Below, one piece after another: positions 52,399 to 61,793 of a stretch of DNA of 64,000 nt; position 1 is the stretch's first letter; every line of letters begins with the position of its first letter. The notes below the pieces were generated by a model, which saw nothing but the letters and a program-made list of their open reading frames with translations, ran no database searches and had not been told where the DNA came from. The stretch comes from Colwellia sp. Arc7-D (GTDB lineage: Bacteria > Pseudomonadota > Gammaproteobacteria > Enterobacterales > Alteromonadaceae), in contig NZ_CP028924.1 of NCBI RefSeq assembly GCF_003061515.1, positions 1,488,001-1,552,000 of the forward strand, written 5' to 3'. The translations under genes were made by a program, and so were the position numbers.

Positions 52399-53841
52399 TT
52401 ACACAAATATAATAAGAAAAATGTCTAAAGCCAATAGTACTATTATGCTGTATAAACCATTCCACTTTACTCCCATTTGAAAGGGAGAAATTTCGGTTAT
52501 TCTAGCGCTAATACGAACAGAAGTAGTAGACGGAGAGCTACCGGCAACTACAGCCCAAGTCATCATCATTACAAGCGCTATGGTAACTGGCATATGTTCG
52601 ACATTCGGCAATTGAGACAAGGCTCCAGCCATTAATGTGACGGAAATCATCGGACTAACAAATAAAAGTGCGGCTATATATATTAGCCATGAAGATGCAA
52701 TTAATATCTGCGCAGCAGATATATTCAAATGAGCTAATTGTTGTGCAAACCAGTCAAGATCTAACACCGCCAATAACAAACGGCCAATGAGAACCGACCC
52801 TGCAAAAAAAACAATTTCTGAACGTTGTAACGGTAATCTAAAAAATATGTCGGTTCCAAAACGTTTAACCGTTAACTTTACTGCGCTGAGTTTATTAAAT
52901 GATCGACGATACTGCGAATATATCCAAACTATGCTAACTATCGGCGCACTGACTAACACCGCAGAAATCGGTCGTAATGGAGTGGTAAGTATTAGTAACC
53001 CTGATATTAATGCTAACGTGATGACAACCATAATAATGGGGTAACTCACCTTCAAGTCTGAAAAATTGTTGGAAATTTTTGGCACAAGATGTCTAAGGTG
53101 TTTGGGCGCCTGAACATGGTCGAGCCAAATGCCAAATAAAAGTAGCGCTAATGTGAGGTATAAACCATAGGGGATAATATCTATCCACTGTAAATTAGGG
53201 ATAGTGGTTACTAATAGCGTAATGGTGATTGAGGTAGGAGCCCACAAAGGTATACTACAAAAACCTCGCAGGACAGCTAACATCATGCGCCGCTGTCTTG
53301 TACTGCTGATTCGTGTGTCAACGGTATCTTTATTTTCAAGTAAACTTCTCTGGATCATGGTACCTAATAAATTAATAGCGCCAACACTCATTAATATGCC
53401 CAAAATATGGCTAGCAAAGCTGAGCAGCGCATAACGTCTGACAGGGTGTTGCTGTAAAAGTACATGGCCGGTGAGGTTAACTGAATTTGAGCTTAAGGCT
53501 GCTTCTTTTAATAACCCAAGGGCAATTAAAAAAAATGCAAAAAAAACTACGCTGCGACTTAACATGCCTAGCTGGTCTAATGATATTTGAGACAACAATA
53601 ACAAGGATATTGTTAAGCCAATAGCAACTGATGTGATGATTTTTGTTGATAAGTCTAGAGATTTCCACTCAATAATAATAAATATTATTAGCATGAATAC
53701 AGCCAAAAGTGCTGTTGGTTGGTATCCAGTCCATTCTGTTATCAAGGTCGTGAAAAAAATAATCACTAGGCATAAAGGCGATAGCCAAAAAGAGGGGAGG
53801 CTTAAGCTCTTATCGTGTTTCATGTCACTAGCATTACTCAT
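52399..53841 (-). CDS. Multispanning inner-membrane protein, probable transporter
   Basis: The 480-residue protein has about 12 hydrophobic helices with short loops and a basic cytoplasmic loop near 180-190 (STRQRRMM). A late segment reads VVAGSSPSTTSVRISARITE, reminiscent of the Ser/Thr-rich re-entrant binding loops of ion-transporter superfamily carriers (anion/H+ or Na+ symporters). I do not recognise a defined family. It is divergent from the acyl-CoA ligase operon across a region with two inverted operator copies, so it may be the inner-membrane importer of the pathway substrate (inference). The start at 53841 is tentative; an in-frame ATG six codons on is also possible. Confidence 0.8.
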   Translation of the reverse strand: MSNASDMKHDKSLSLPSFWLSPLCLVIIFFTTLITEWTGYQPTALLAVFMLIIFIIIEWKSLDLSTKIITSVAIGLTISLLLLSQISLDQLGMLSRSVVFFAFFLIALGLLKEAALSSNSVNLTGHVLLQQHPVRRYALLSFASHILGILMSVGAINLLGTMIQRSLLENKDTVDTRISSTRQRRMMLAVLRGFCSIPLWAPTSITITLLVTTIPNLQWIDIIPYGLYLTLALLLFGIWLDHVQAPKHLRHLVPKISNNFSDLKVSYPIIMVVITLALISGLLILTTPLRPISAVLVSAPIVSIVWIYSQYRRSFNKLSAVKLTVKRFGTDIFFRLPLQRSEIVFFAGSVLIGRLLLAVLDLDWFAQQLAHLNISAAQILIASSWLIYIAALLFVSPMISVTLMAGALSQLPNVEHMPVTIALVMMMTWAVVAGSSPSTTSVRISARITEISPFQMGVKWNGLYSIIVLLALDIFLIIFV

Positions 53842-54050
53842 CAGTAGTTTTCTTTTACATGAATAGTTGATGTTAAAAGCCGTATTAAAAAACTTTCGTT
53901 TTTAGGTCTTGTCATCTTATTTCCTAAATGACAGTTTCTGTTCAAGTAACGCCGGGGCTGTTAGGGGATATTTAATTTTATTCATTCATGTTTTACTTAA
54001 TTCAGTATTAATTCAGTGAATTTATGTATTAAGTAAATGATACCACAGGA

Positions 54051-54065
54051 TACCGCTTTGCGGAA
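54051..54065 (-). promoter_or_regulatory. Operator copy 3 (TTCCGCAAAGCGGTA on the minus strand)
   Basis: This is a nearly perfect palindrome (CCGC-AAA-GCGG core). On the minus strand it is preceded by TGCAAAATACAA, as is copy 4 on the plus strand. It is 210 bases upstream of the minus-strand membrane-protein gene. Confidence 0.7.
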
Positions 54066-54226
54066 TTGTATTTTGCAGGATTGATTTTATCATTTTTTAT
54101 CAATGTGATGAGTTTAATCAAGTTTTTCACACTAATCTGTTATTTATTTCTTAAATTGAATTGTTATTATTTAATGACTTCATAAAGTACATTAAATAGC
54201 TTTTTAAAAAAACTTGCAAAATACAG

Positions 54227-54241
54227 TTCCGCATTGCAGAA
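54227..54241 (+). promoter_or_regulatory. Operator copy 4 (TTCCGCATTGCAGAA)
   Basis: It is 78 bases upstream of the acyl-CoA ligase start and is preceded by TTGCAAAATACAG. The extended match to copy 3 on the opposite strand makes chance similarity unlikely. Confidence 0.7.
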
Positions 54242-54318
54242 TGCGTAAGCTGTTTTACTGCTTAATTAGTCTTGTAGTAATAATGAAATATAAAATTTGT
54301 ATTAGAGTGAGCGCTTAA

Positions 54319-56166
54319 ATGTCCAAACTAACAGAATTAGAGTTACTTGCTGATTTAGAAAAAATAAGTTACCAAGACCGATATCATTGTAAAACAACTT
54401 ACGATGTTTTTTGCCATGCAGCAGATGAATATCCAGCTGATATTGCAATAGCTGAGCATGTTACTGCAACTCGAGATGAAGTTGCGAAAGAAATAACGTT
54501 TGCCACTTTATCTAATAAACTTAATCAAACAGCAAACCTATTTAAAAAGTTAGGTGTTGGTCGTACTGATGTTGTTTCTATTTTACTCCCCAATTTGACA
54601 GAAACTCACCTAAGTATATGGGCTTCTCAAGCCGTGGCAATTGCTAATCCCATTAATTACCTTCTGCAAGTTGATCACATTATTGAAATATTAAATGAGG
54701 TGAAAACTAAAGTGTTAGTGACAGTTTCTCTTGATGCTGAAACTGAATTAGGTAAAAAAGTGCATGAAATTATTGCACGCGTCCCGTCACTTGAACATGT
54801 CCTAGTCGTCGATAATAGTTATGGCGAGATCAGTCATAAAAATATCACCGTCAGTGATTTTAATCATGCTATATCTACTCAATCAAATGAAAGACTAGCA
54901 GAAACACTTCAACCTAAAGGTGAAGATATTGCGATGTACTTCCATACAGGAGGAACAACAGGACGTCCGAAAATAGCAAAACTATCTCATGACAACATTA
55001 GTTTTGTTGTGCAAGTTTATGCAGGGTTTAATGCTTATCATGGTAAATCCGCGGTTTTGAATGCATTGCCACTATTCCATGTGTTTGGAGTTATTGCCGC
55101 TAGTTTAGCTATGTTCTTCGTTGGTCGCACGGTGGTGATTATGACACCCGAAGGCTTTAGAAACCCTAATACAGTAAAAAACTGGTGGTATTTTGTTAAT
55201 AAGTATCAAGTATGTTGGTTTCCTACTGTACCCACTATAATTTCGGTGCTACTTCAGCAGCCGGATGAAAAAATTGACTTGAAATGTTTTGAACATGCAG
55301 CCTGCGGTTCAGCACCTTTGCCTCTTGAATTAAAATTATCTTTTCAGCAACGATTTAATTGCAGTGTTACCAATGGTTATGGCATGACAGAGTCTTCTTG
55401 TGTGGTTGCTAGGACCCTTCCTGGTTACGATGTTGAAGGGGTTGCTGTCGGAAACGCTATACCTTACAGCCGTGTGATTGCTGTTGAATTAATTGATAAC
55501 AAAATTAGTCGTATTTGTGAAACTAATGAACCTGGCATTATTTTGGTGAAAGGACCTAATGTTTTTCAAGGCTATTTGAACGTAAGTGATAATGATGGCG
55601 CTTGGGTTGAGGATGATTGGTTTAATACTGGTGATTTAGGCGTTATTAATGCATTAGGGCATATTCAGCTCACAGGTCGCGCAAAAGATTTGATTATTCG
55701 TGGTGGGCATAATATTGATCCGCAGATTATTGAAGATGCGTTGTTGGCTCATAAAGATGTAATCCAATCAGTTGCTATTGGTCAGCCTGACGCACATTCA
55801 GGGGAAATACCTGTTGCTTATGTGGTGTTAAAAAATCAACAACAAACTACTTCAGCGGACTTACTGGCCTACTGCCAAGAGCATATAAGCGAAAGAGCGG
55901 CAATACCTAAACGTATTGAAATACTCGATAGCTTGCCGTTAACGGCTGTTGGTAAAGTTTTCAAACCAATATTACGCAATAAAGCTACAGAGTTTAGCGT
56001 TGATGCAATACTGAAAAAAAATGATATTACTGCGCAGGTTAAATCAGAATTTGACCCAGAGAAAGGTCAGGTTGTTCACATTGAATTATCAAATACCGAT
56101 GACAAACACAAAGCAGCTAAATTATTGATCGCTTTTCCTGTCGTTGTTAATTATAAAAATTTATAA
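54319..56166 (+). CDS. Acyl-CoA synthetase (AMP-forming ligase)
   Basis: The enzyme activates a carboxylic acid to its CoA thioester via an acyl-adenylate. Its 615 residues have the ANL-superfamily motifs: YFHTGGTTGRPK (207-218, P-loop-like A3), GYGMTESSCVV (A5), DDWFNTGDLG (A7), GRAKDLIIRGGHNIDP (A8) and TAVGKVFKP with the C-terminal catalytic Lys546. About 45 residues extend beyond this region, longer than in many ligases. It is the first gene of the operon running to the bifunctional hydratase/dehydrogenase, and its promoter carries operator copy 4. Substrate class cannot be read from sequence. Confidence 0.93.
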   Translation: MSKLTELELLADLEKISYQDRYHCKTTYDVFCHAADEYPADIAIAEHVTATRDEVAKEITFATLSNKLNQTANLFKKLGVGRTDVVSILLPNLTETHLSIWASQAVAIANPINYLLQVDHIIEILNEVKTKVLVTVSLDAETELGKKVHEIIARVPSLEHVLVVDNSYGEISHKNITVSDFNHAISTQSNERLAETLQPKGEDIAMYFHTGGTTGRPKIAKLSHDNISFVVQVYAGFNAYHGKSAVLNALPLFHVFGVIAASLAMFFVGRTVVIMTPEGFRNPNTVKNWWYFVNKYQVCWFPTVPTIISVLLQQPDEKIDLKCFEHAACGSAPLPLELKLSFQQRFNCSVTNGYGMTESSCVVARTLPGYDVEGVAVGNAIPYSRVIAVELIDNKISRICETNEPGIILVKGPNVFQGYLNVSDNDGAWVEDDWFNTGDLGVINALGHIQLTGRAKDLIIRGGHNIDPQIIEDALLAHKDVIQSVAIGQPDAHSGEIPVAYVVLKNQQQTTSADLLAYCQEHISERAAIPKRIEILDSLPLTAVGKVFKPILRNKATEFSVDAILKKNDITAQVKSEFDPEKGQVVHIELSNTDDKHKAAKLLIAFPVVVNYKNL

Positions 56167-56175
56167 GGAAAAATT

Positions 56176-57375
56176 ATGAAAGACGCGTTTATATACGATG
56201 CAGCAAGAACCGCATTTGGTCGCCATGGAGGCATTTTATCATCTGTTCGTCCGGATGATATGCTTGCTCACCTTATAAAAAATTTAGTGCAACGCAACGA
56301 CTTTAATTTAAGTCTTTATGAAGATGTAATTGCCGGTAGTACTAATCAGGCAGGTGAAGATAGCCGTAACGTGGCTCGCTTTGCAGGATTATTAGCAGGT
56401 TTACCTATTGAGACAGGCGGGTTAACGGTTAACCGTCTTTGTGGTTCAAGTTTAGCGGCGGCGTTAGATGCTGCTCGATGTGTAAAAGCCAATGAAGGCG
56501 AGTTATTTGTTGCTTGTGGCGTAGAATCTATGAGTCGCGCACCTTTCGTTTTAGCTAAAGCAACCTCAGCCTTTTCTCGCCAGCAAGAAATCTTTGATAC
56601 CACCATGGGGGCTCGTTTTACCAACCCAGAGATTATTAAAGCCTATGGCGGGCATTCAATGCCTGAAACGGCTGACAACATAGCCAGTGATTTAAATATC
56701 AGTAGAGAAGATTGCGATATATTCGCAGCCGGCTCGCAAGCGAAGTATGAAGCGGCAAAAGTAGCTGGTTTTTTTAACGATGAAATCATTCCCATTGAAG
56801 TATCACAAGGCCGAAAGTTGCCACCAATTTCCGTTGTTGCTGATGAGCATCCACGTCCAGCTTCAACGGCAGAGGCTCTGGGTAAATTAAGACCATTATT
56901 TGATGGCGTAGTCACCGCGGGTAATGCTTCAGGTATTAACGACGGTGCTTCTGCCATGATTATTGGTAGTAAAGAAGTCGGCGAAAAAGCAGGTATTAAA
57001 CCTCGCGGTAGAATTATAGCGGGTGCGATTGCCGGCGTACCACCACGTGTTATGGGTTTAGGTCCTGTTCCAGCTTCACAAAAAGCCTTAGCAAGAGCGG
57101 GGTTAACCTTAGCTGATATGGATGTTTTAGAATTCAATGAAGCCTTTGCAGTACAAGCACTCGGGTGTATGAAACAACTAGGTATCGCTTTTGATGATCC
57201 TCGTATTAACCAAAATGGTGGTGCGATTGCGATCGGACATCCTTTAGGTGCTAGTGGTACGCGCATTATGCTAACGGCATTGCGTCAATTAGAAAAAACC
57301 GGTGGTCGATACGCATTAGCGACCATGTGTATTGGTATTGGTCAAGGTATCGCAGTCGTTATTGAGCGTGTTTAA
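56176..57375 (+). CDS. Acetyl-CoA acyltransferase (3-ketoacyl-CoA thiolase)
   Basis: The 399-residue thiolase cleaves a 3-ketoacyl-CoA with CoA. The catalytic triad is present: nucleophile Cys89 in VNRLCGSSL, His355 in GGAIAIGHPLGASG and Cys385 in TMCIGIGQG, plus the NEAFAVQ motif. The sequence is closest in style to the PaaJ/PcaF (beta-ketoadipyl-CoA) and degradative FadA groups. It starts 9 bases after the ligase gene and ends 25 bases before the bifunctional enzyme, so the three form one operon. Confidence 0.95.
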   Translation: MKDAFIYDAARTAFGRHGGILSSVRPDDMLAHLIKNLVQRNDFNLSLYEDVIAGSTNQAGEDSRNVARFAGLLAGLPIETGGLTVNRLCGSSLAAALDAARCVKANEGELFVACGVESMSRAPFVLAKATSAFSRQQEIFDTTMGARFTNPEIIKAYGGHSMPETADNIASDLNISREDCDIFAAGSQAKYEAAKVAGFFNDEIIPIEVSQGRKLPPISVVADEHPRPASTAEALGKLRPLFDGVVTAGNASGINDGASAMIIGSKEVGEKAGIKPRGRIIAGAIAGVPPRVMGLGPVPASQKALARAGLTLADMDVLEFNEAFAVQALGCMKQLGIAFDDPRINQNGGAIAIGHPLGASGTRIMLTALRQLEKTGGRYALATMCIGIGQGIAVVIERV

Positions 57376-57400
57376 CTTTCTAAAAGTAAGGAATTAGTTT

Positions 57401-59500
57401 ATGTCAGTTGTTAGTTATCAATTAGAAGGTGATATCGGTGTTATTCGTTTGAATAACCCTCCGGTTAACGCGCTTTCTCATGCATTACGATTAGGAATTC
57501 AAGTGGCATTAGCACAAGCACAAAAAGATGCCTCTTTAGCAATAGTTTTGATTTGTGAAGGACGTACTTTTATTGCGGGGGCAGACATTTCAGAGTTCGG
57601 AAAACCACCCATGCTACCTTCTTTACCTGAGTTGCTTAACGAAGTTGAAGCATCAACAAAGCCTATTATTGCCGCCATTCATGGCACCGCACTCGGTGGC
57701 GGGTTAGAAACCGCTTTGGCTTGTCACTATCGTTGTGCATTAGCTAGCGCTAATGTTGGGCTACCTGAAGTTAAATTAGGCTTATTACCCGGTGCAGGTG
57801 GAACACAAAGAGCACCTAGGTTAGTCGGTGTTAAAGCCGCATTGGACTTAATTACTACGGGTACGCCAATTTCTGCAGATAAAGCACTTAGTATCGGTTT
57901 AATTGATAAAGTGGTTGAAGGCGATTTATTGACCTCAGCAATTATGTTTGCCAAAGACGTTGTTGAACAAGGCGCTGTACTTAAAAGAGTAAGAGACATA
58001 GATGTTGATAAAACTGGTGCGTCAGCAGAGTTCTTCGATGATTATAGAGCCCAATTAAGTAAACGTTTTCGCAAACAAGAAGCACCGCAACGTATTGTTG
58101 AGTGTATTGAAGCGGCAATGAATAAACCTTTTGATGAAGGTCTTAAAGTTGAAAGACGTTTATTTATAGAGTGCATGCAATCGTCACAGTCTGCAGCATT
58201 ACGCCATATGTTTTTTGCCGAAAGAATGTCCTCAAAAATTAAAGATTTACCAAAAGAGACTCAGTTAAAAGATATTAAACGCGTAGGTATTATTGGTGGC
58301 GGTACCATGGGTGGAGGTATTGCAATGAATTTTGTTAATGCGGGTATCCCTGTGACACTGCTGGAAATTAACGATGTAGCATTGCAGCGTGGTAAAGATA
58401 TTATCGCTAAAAATTACGCGATAACCGTTAAAAAAGGTAAATTGACTACTGAGCTCGCCGCACAACGCCAACAGCTGATCACAGGCACCACAGATTATAA
58501 CGATTTAGCTGATATGGATTTGGTAATTGAAGCTGTTTTTGAAAATCTAGACATCAAAAAGCAAGTATTTGCCAAGCTCGATAAAGTATGTAAACCCGGA
58601 GCTATTTTAGCCAGTAACACCTCTTATCAAGACGTAAATTTAATTGCAGAGTCTACTTCAAGACCACAAGATGTTATTGGTCTGCATTTTTTTAGTCCTG
58701 CTAATGTCATGAAATTACTTGAAATTGTTCGCGGTGATAAAACGTCTGATCAAGTGCTTGCAACATCGATGGCTATTGCTAAAACCATTAAAAAAGTGCC
58801 TGCATTATCTCGCGTTTGCTATGGCTTTATTGGTAACCGTATGTTGCGACAATATGCGCGAGAAGCCCAATTATGTTTACTTGAAGGCTCAACACCTCAA
58901 GGTATAGATACCGTAATGCAAAACTTTGGTATGGCAATGGGGCCGCTTGCTGTTGGCGATTTAGCCGGAATAGATATTGGCTATAAAGCGCGTGAGGGCT
59001 TAACTGATGAAGAAAAAGGTGATGTTAGAACCTACTGCATTGCGGATGCTTTATATGACATGGGCCGCTTAGGTCAAAAAACTGGTGCAGGCTATTACCA
59101 ATATGATCCTGACACTAGACAGCGTATGTCTGATCCTATAGTACTTGAAGTTATTGAAGCACAAGCTAAACAAAGAGGGGTTGAGCGCAAAACAATAAAT
59201 GATGTGACTATTTTACAACGTTTAACTTTTGCTTTGATTAACGAAGGTTTCAAAATACTTGAAGAGGGTATTGCACAGCGTCCGAGTGATATTGATGTGG
59301 TTTACGCCTTTGGTTATGGATTTCCAGCCTACCGAGGTGGTCCAATGTTTTATGCTGAGACCATAGGTTTAGAAAAAATCTATCAAACCATATGTGAATT
59401 CGGCGTTACTTACGGTGAAGATTTTTGGCAACCAGCAGCATTATTAAAGCAACTTGTTGAGGAAGGTAAAACCTTAACTCAGTGGGCGAATAGCCAATAG
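57401..59500 (+). CDS. Bifunctional enoyl-CoA hydratase / 3-hydroxyacyl-CoA dehydrogenase (FadJ/FadB-like)
   Basis: The 699-residue fusion carries the middle two beta-oxidation steps. An N-terminal crotonase domain (about 1-180) has the catalytic glutamates Glu103 (GGGLETAL) and Glu123 (LPEVKLG) and the GAGGTQR loop. The dehydrogenase domain has the NAD motif GIIGGGTMGGGI (296-307) and catalytic His429 in IGLHFFSPANVMKLLE. The C-terminal 6-phosphogluconate-like domains hold GYGFPAYRGGPM. FadB is ~715 residues and has an additional isomerase function; this length fits the peroxisomal/FadJ type. It is followed by a terminator. Confidence 0.95.
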   Translation: MSVVSYQLEGDIGVIRLNNPPVNALSHALRLGIQVALAQAQKDASLAIVLICEGRTFIAGADISEFGKPPMLPSLPELLNEVEASTKPIIAAIHGTALGGGLETALACHYRCALASANVGLPEVKLGLLPGAGGTQRAPRLVGVKAALDLITTGTPISADKALSIGLIDKVVEGDLLTSAIMFAKDVVEQGAVLKRVRDIDVDKTGASAEFFDDYRAQLSKRFRKQEAPQRIVECIEAAMNKPFDEGLKVERRLFIECMQSSQSAALRHMFFAERMSSKIKDLPKETQLKDIKRVGIIGGGTMGGGIAMNFVNAGIPVTLLEINDVALQRGKDIIAKNYAITVKKGKLTTELAAQRQQLITGTTDYNDLADMDLVIEAVFENLDIKKQVFAKLDKVCKPGAILASNTSYQDVNLIAESTSRPQDVIGLHFFSPANVMKLLEIVRGDKTSDQVLATSMAIAKTIKKVPALSRVCYGFIGNRMLRQYAREAQLCLLEGSTPQGIDTVMQNFGMAMGPLAVGDLAGIDIGYKAREGLTDEEKGDVRTYCIADALYDMGRLGQKTGAGYYQYDPDTRQRMSDPIVLEVIEAQAKQRGVERKTINDVTILQRLTFALINEGFKILEEGIAQRPSDIDVVYAFGYGFPAYRGGPMFYAETIGLEKIYQTICEFGVTYGEDFWQPAALLKQLVEEGKTLTQWANSQ

Positions 59501-59511
59501 CCAAAAGAGTG

Positions 59512-59551
59512 AAAAATTAGTTATACCAATTTTCGGCATAGCTAATTTTTT
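59512..59551 (+). terminator. Terminator between the ligase operon and the NMO-crotonase group
   Basis: AAAAATTAGTTAT (59512-59524) pairs with ATAGCTAATTTTT (59538-59550) with one G-U pair and a 13-base loop, ending in a T-run. It lies 12 bases after the stop of the bifunctional enzyme. The next gene starts 30 bases beyond, so partial read-through is likely. Confidence 0.8.
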
Positions 59552-59581
59552 ATCAAAGCAAATATGCTCTAAGGGGAAAAT

Positions 59582-60568
59582 ATGTCAATTCCACAAACAT
59601 TACAAAATAAATTATCTTTGCCTGTCATCAGTGCTCCAATGTTCATCGTCTCGGGGCCAGAATTAGTTATCGCTGAGTGTAAAGCCGGAATTGTTGGCTC
59701 TTTTCCTGCACTTAATGCGCGTCCACAATCTTTACTGGGTGAATGGCTAAGCACCATTAAAACTGAATTAGATGAGTACCAAATAGCTAACCCTGATGCC
59801 ATTGTTGCCCCATACGCGGTTAATTTAATTGTTCACAAGAGTAATGACCGATTAGAGGATGATGTAAATACTTGTATTGAATTTAAAGTACCGATCATTA
59901 TTACCAGTTTACGCGCGTTAGATCCCTCATTAGTTGAGCGAATTCATGCGTACGGCGGTATTATTTTTCACGATATTATCAATGTTCGACACGCCGAAAA
60001 AGCGATAGCAGCAGGTGTTGATGGTTTAGTTTTGGTGTGTGCAGGAGCAGGTGGACATGCCGGGACCTTAAGTCCTTTTGCTTTGGTGAGTGAAATAAAA
60101 CAAATTTTTGATGGTCCTATTGCGTTATCAGGCTCTATTGCTAATGGTGCATCAATACTCTCAGCACAAGCTTTAGGTGCTGACTTTGCTTATATAGGAA
60201 CGTGTTTTATTGCCACAGAAGAAGCGAATGCAGAGCGGGAATATAAAAACATGTTAGTTGATTATAGCGCTAAAGATATTGTTTATAGCTCTTTATTTAC
60301 TGGCGTACATGGCAATTACCTTAAGCCAAGTATTTCTAATGCGGGTTTAGATCCCGATAACTTGGATGAAGGCGATAAAAGTACCATGAAATTTGGTTCC
60401 TCTGGAGGCAGTAAAACTAAAGCTTGGAAAGATATTTGGGGGGCAGGCCAGGGTTTGGGCAGTATTACCGAGATTACTACTGTGTCCAAAATCGTTGAAC
60501 GTTTCAAAACAGAATATGACCAGGCGTTATCGCGCTTAAATCGACTGAACATTAAATGGAGGCAATGA
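59582..60568 (+). CDS. NMO/2-nitropropane-dioxygenase-type flavoprotein
   Basis: This 328-residue FMN TIM-barrel protein has VISAPMFIVSGPELVIAECK, VCAGAGGHAGTLSPFAL with the conserved His, GSIANGASILSAQALGADFA and YIGTCFIATEEA. Members include true nitronate monooxygenases, but many that lie in acyl-CoA degradation clusters act as enoyl- or dienoyl-CoA reductase-like enzymes, as IpdC in steroid C/D-ring breakdown. The context here supports the latter (inference). AAGGGGAA precedes the ATG. The stop overlaps the start of the next gene (TGATG), so the two are translationally coupled. Confidence 0.9.
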   Translation: MSIPQTLQNKLSLPVISAPMFIVSGPELVIAECKAGIVGSFPALNARPQSLLGEWLSTIKTELDEYQIANPDAIVAPYAVNLIVHKSNDRLEDDVNTCIEFKVPIIITSLRALDPSLVERIHAYGGIIFHDIINVRHAEKAIAAGVDGLVLVCAGAGGHAGTLSPFALVSEIKQIFDGPIALSGSIANGASILSAQALGADFAYIGTCFIATEEANAEREYKNMLVDYSAKDIVYSSLFTGVHGNYLKPSISNAGLDPDNLDEGDKSTMKFGSSGGSKTKAWKDIWGAGQGLGSITEITTVSKIVERFKTEYDQALSRLNRLNIKWRQ

Positions 60569-61302
60569 TGAAAATTCAAGAAAATATATTAATTCATCAG
60601 GATAGTGGTGTTCTACATATAGGTATTAATCGCCCAGAGAAAAAAAATGCTTTAACACACTTAATGTATTCGGCTATGGCTACAGCACTTAAAGATAGTG
60701 CTTCAGATGACAGTATTAATGTCGTACTGATACATGGTACAGACGATGCGTTTTCAGCAGGGAATGATTTAAACGATTTCAATAATCGAGATGTTAATAA
60801 AGCTTCGCCCGCATCAATTTTATTATATGAGCTGCATAATTACCCAAAACCAATCGTTGGAGCCGTATCGGGTGTTGCCGTTGGAATAGGCGTAACTATG
60901 TTGCTTCATTTTGATTTGGTTTATGCCTCAGAAACTTATTTTAAAATGCCTTTCGTCGATTTAGGTGTATGCCCCGAAGGAGGATCAAGCTTGCTTATTC
61001 CTCAATTAGCAGGCCATCGTAAAGCGGCTGAAATATTAATGTTGGGTGATGCTTTTAATACCCAGACGGCAATTGATTTAGGTATAGTAAATCAACAAAT
61101 AGACAAATCTGAAGTATTTGATTTTGCTTTAAGCAAAGCGAAAGCATTAGCGTTGAAACCTCAAAATGCCTTACGTACGACTAAAAAAATGCTTAAGGCT
61201 CCTCAGCAGACAATACTGACCGATATTATTAAAAAGGAGTTAGCGATTTTTGCACAGTTACTTCAAAGTGAAGAATCTCAAGTGGCAAGAAACAGAAAAT
61301 AA
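60568..61302 (+). CDS. Crotonase-fold enoyl-CoA hydratase/isomerase
   Basis: The 244-residue protein is a stand-alone crotonase. It has the N-terminal INRPEKKNALT, the oxyanion-hole region FSAGNDLNDF, AVGIGVTMLLHFDLVYAS and FVDLGVCPEGGSSLLIPQL. The Glu in PEGGSS fits the delta3-delta2-enoyl-CoA isomerase group better than hydratases with two glutamates. The ATG at 60568 is five bases from GGAGG and overlaps the previous stop; in-frame ATGs at 60556 and 60565 are on or before the ribosome-binding site. It should process double bonds in the pathway. Confidence 0.9.
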   Translation: MKIQENILIHQDSGVLHIGINRPEKKNALTHLMYSAMATALKDSASDDSINVVLIHGTDDAFSAGNDLNDFNNRDVNKASPASILLYELHNYPKPIVGAVSGVAVGIGVTMLLHFDLVYASETYFKMPFVDLGVCPEGGSSLLIPQLAGHRKAAEILMLGDAFNTQTAIDLGIVNQQIDKSEVFDFALSKAKALALKPQNALRTTKKMLKAPQQTILTDIIKKELAIFAQLLQSEESQVARNRK

Positions 61303-61311
61303 AGGATTAAA

Positions 61312-61710
61312 ATGAAACCTTGGGCAAATAAAGAAATGCCGCCATTTAATGATCATTTAGGTTTTGTGATTGAGGAATGGCGAGAAAATCATATTAAAAT
61401 GAGTGCTGAGCTTAAACCTGAGCATTTAAATCGTTCAGGTATTCCACATGGAGGCTTTATTTCAGCTTTATTAGATGCAGCAACTGCGCTGACTGGAGCC
61501 TATAGTGATGACCCTCTTAACTATAGAAAAGCATTAACTTTATCGTTAAATATAAACTATTTAGGCCAAGCTCAATCAAACAAAATTTATGCCATTGGCA
61601 GAGTGACAGCTTCCGGTCGAAATATCTATTATGGTGCTGCTGATGTTTACGACTCTTTTGATAATATTATTGCTTCGGGTCAGGGCGTTTTTAGATATAG
61701 AAAAGAGTAA
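61312..61710 (+). CDS. PaaI-family hotdog thioesterase
   Basis: The 132-residue hotdog protein has HLNRSGIPHGGFISALLDAA (His-Gly-Gly and Asp of the catalytic helix) and ends with GQGVFRYRKE. PaaI-type enzymes hydrolyse hydroxyphenylacetyl-CoA or other stalled CoA esters and free CoA. It begins 9 bases after the crotonase gene, with AAAGGA upstream. Confidence 0.92.
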   Translation: MKPWANKEMPPFNDHLGFVIEEWRENHIKMSAELKPEHLNRSGIPHGGFISALLDAATALTGAYSDDPLNYRKALTLSLNINYLGQAQSNKIYAIGRVTASGRNIYYGAADVYDSFDNIIASGQGVFRYRKE

Positions 61711-61793
61711 TTAACACTTAGATGAATCAAGTAGTTTGAAGTGGTTTAGGTACAGTCATACAGTAAAATATTGCATTAGAAGTGGAGAATATT

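Larger units (their letters stand above)
53842..54318. promoter_or_regulatory. Divergent regulatory region of the permease-like gene and the acyl-CoA ligase operon
   Basis: The 477-bp spacer holds two operator copies at 54051-54065 and 54227-54241 in opposite orientation. On their own strands each copy is preceded by the same block, TGCAAAATACA, giving an extended shared element of about 30 bases. No gene is seen. Confidence 0.75.

Noticed and set aside
56643..57266. Long 207-codon frame antisense to the thiolase gene
   Set aside because: Its composition (Pro/Ala/Ser rich) mirrors the thiolase codons and there is no ribosome-binding site; the sense thiolase is complete and has all catalytic residues.
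59582..60568. True nitronate monooxygenase
   Set aside because: The family is broad; the coupling with a crotonase gene inside an acyl-CoA block makes a CoA-ester reductase-like role at least as likely, so the narrow name was not used.
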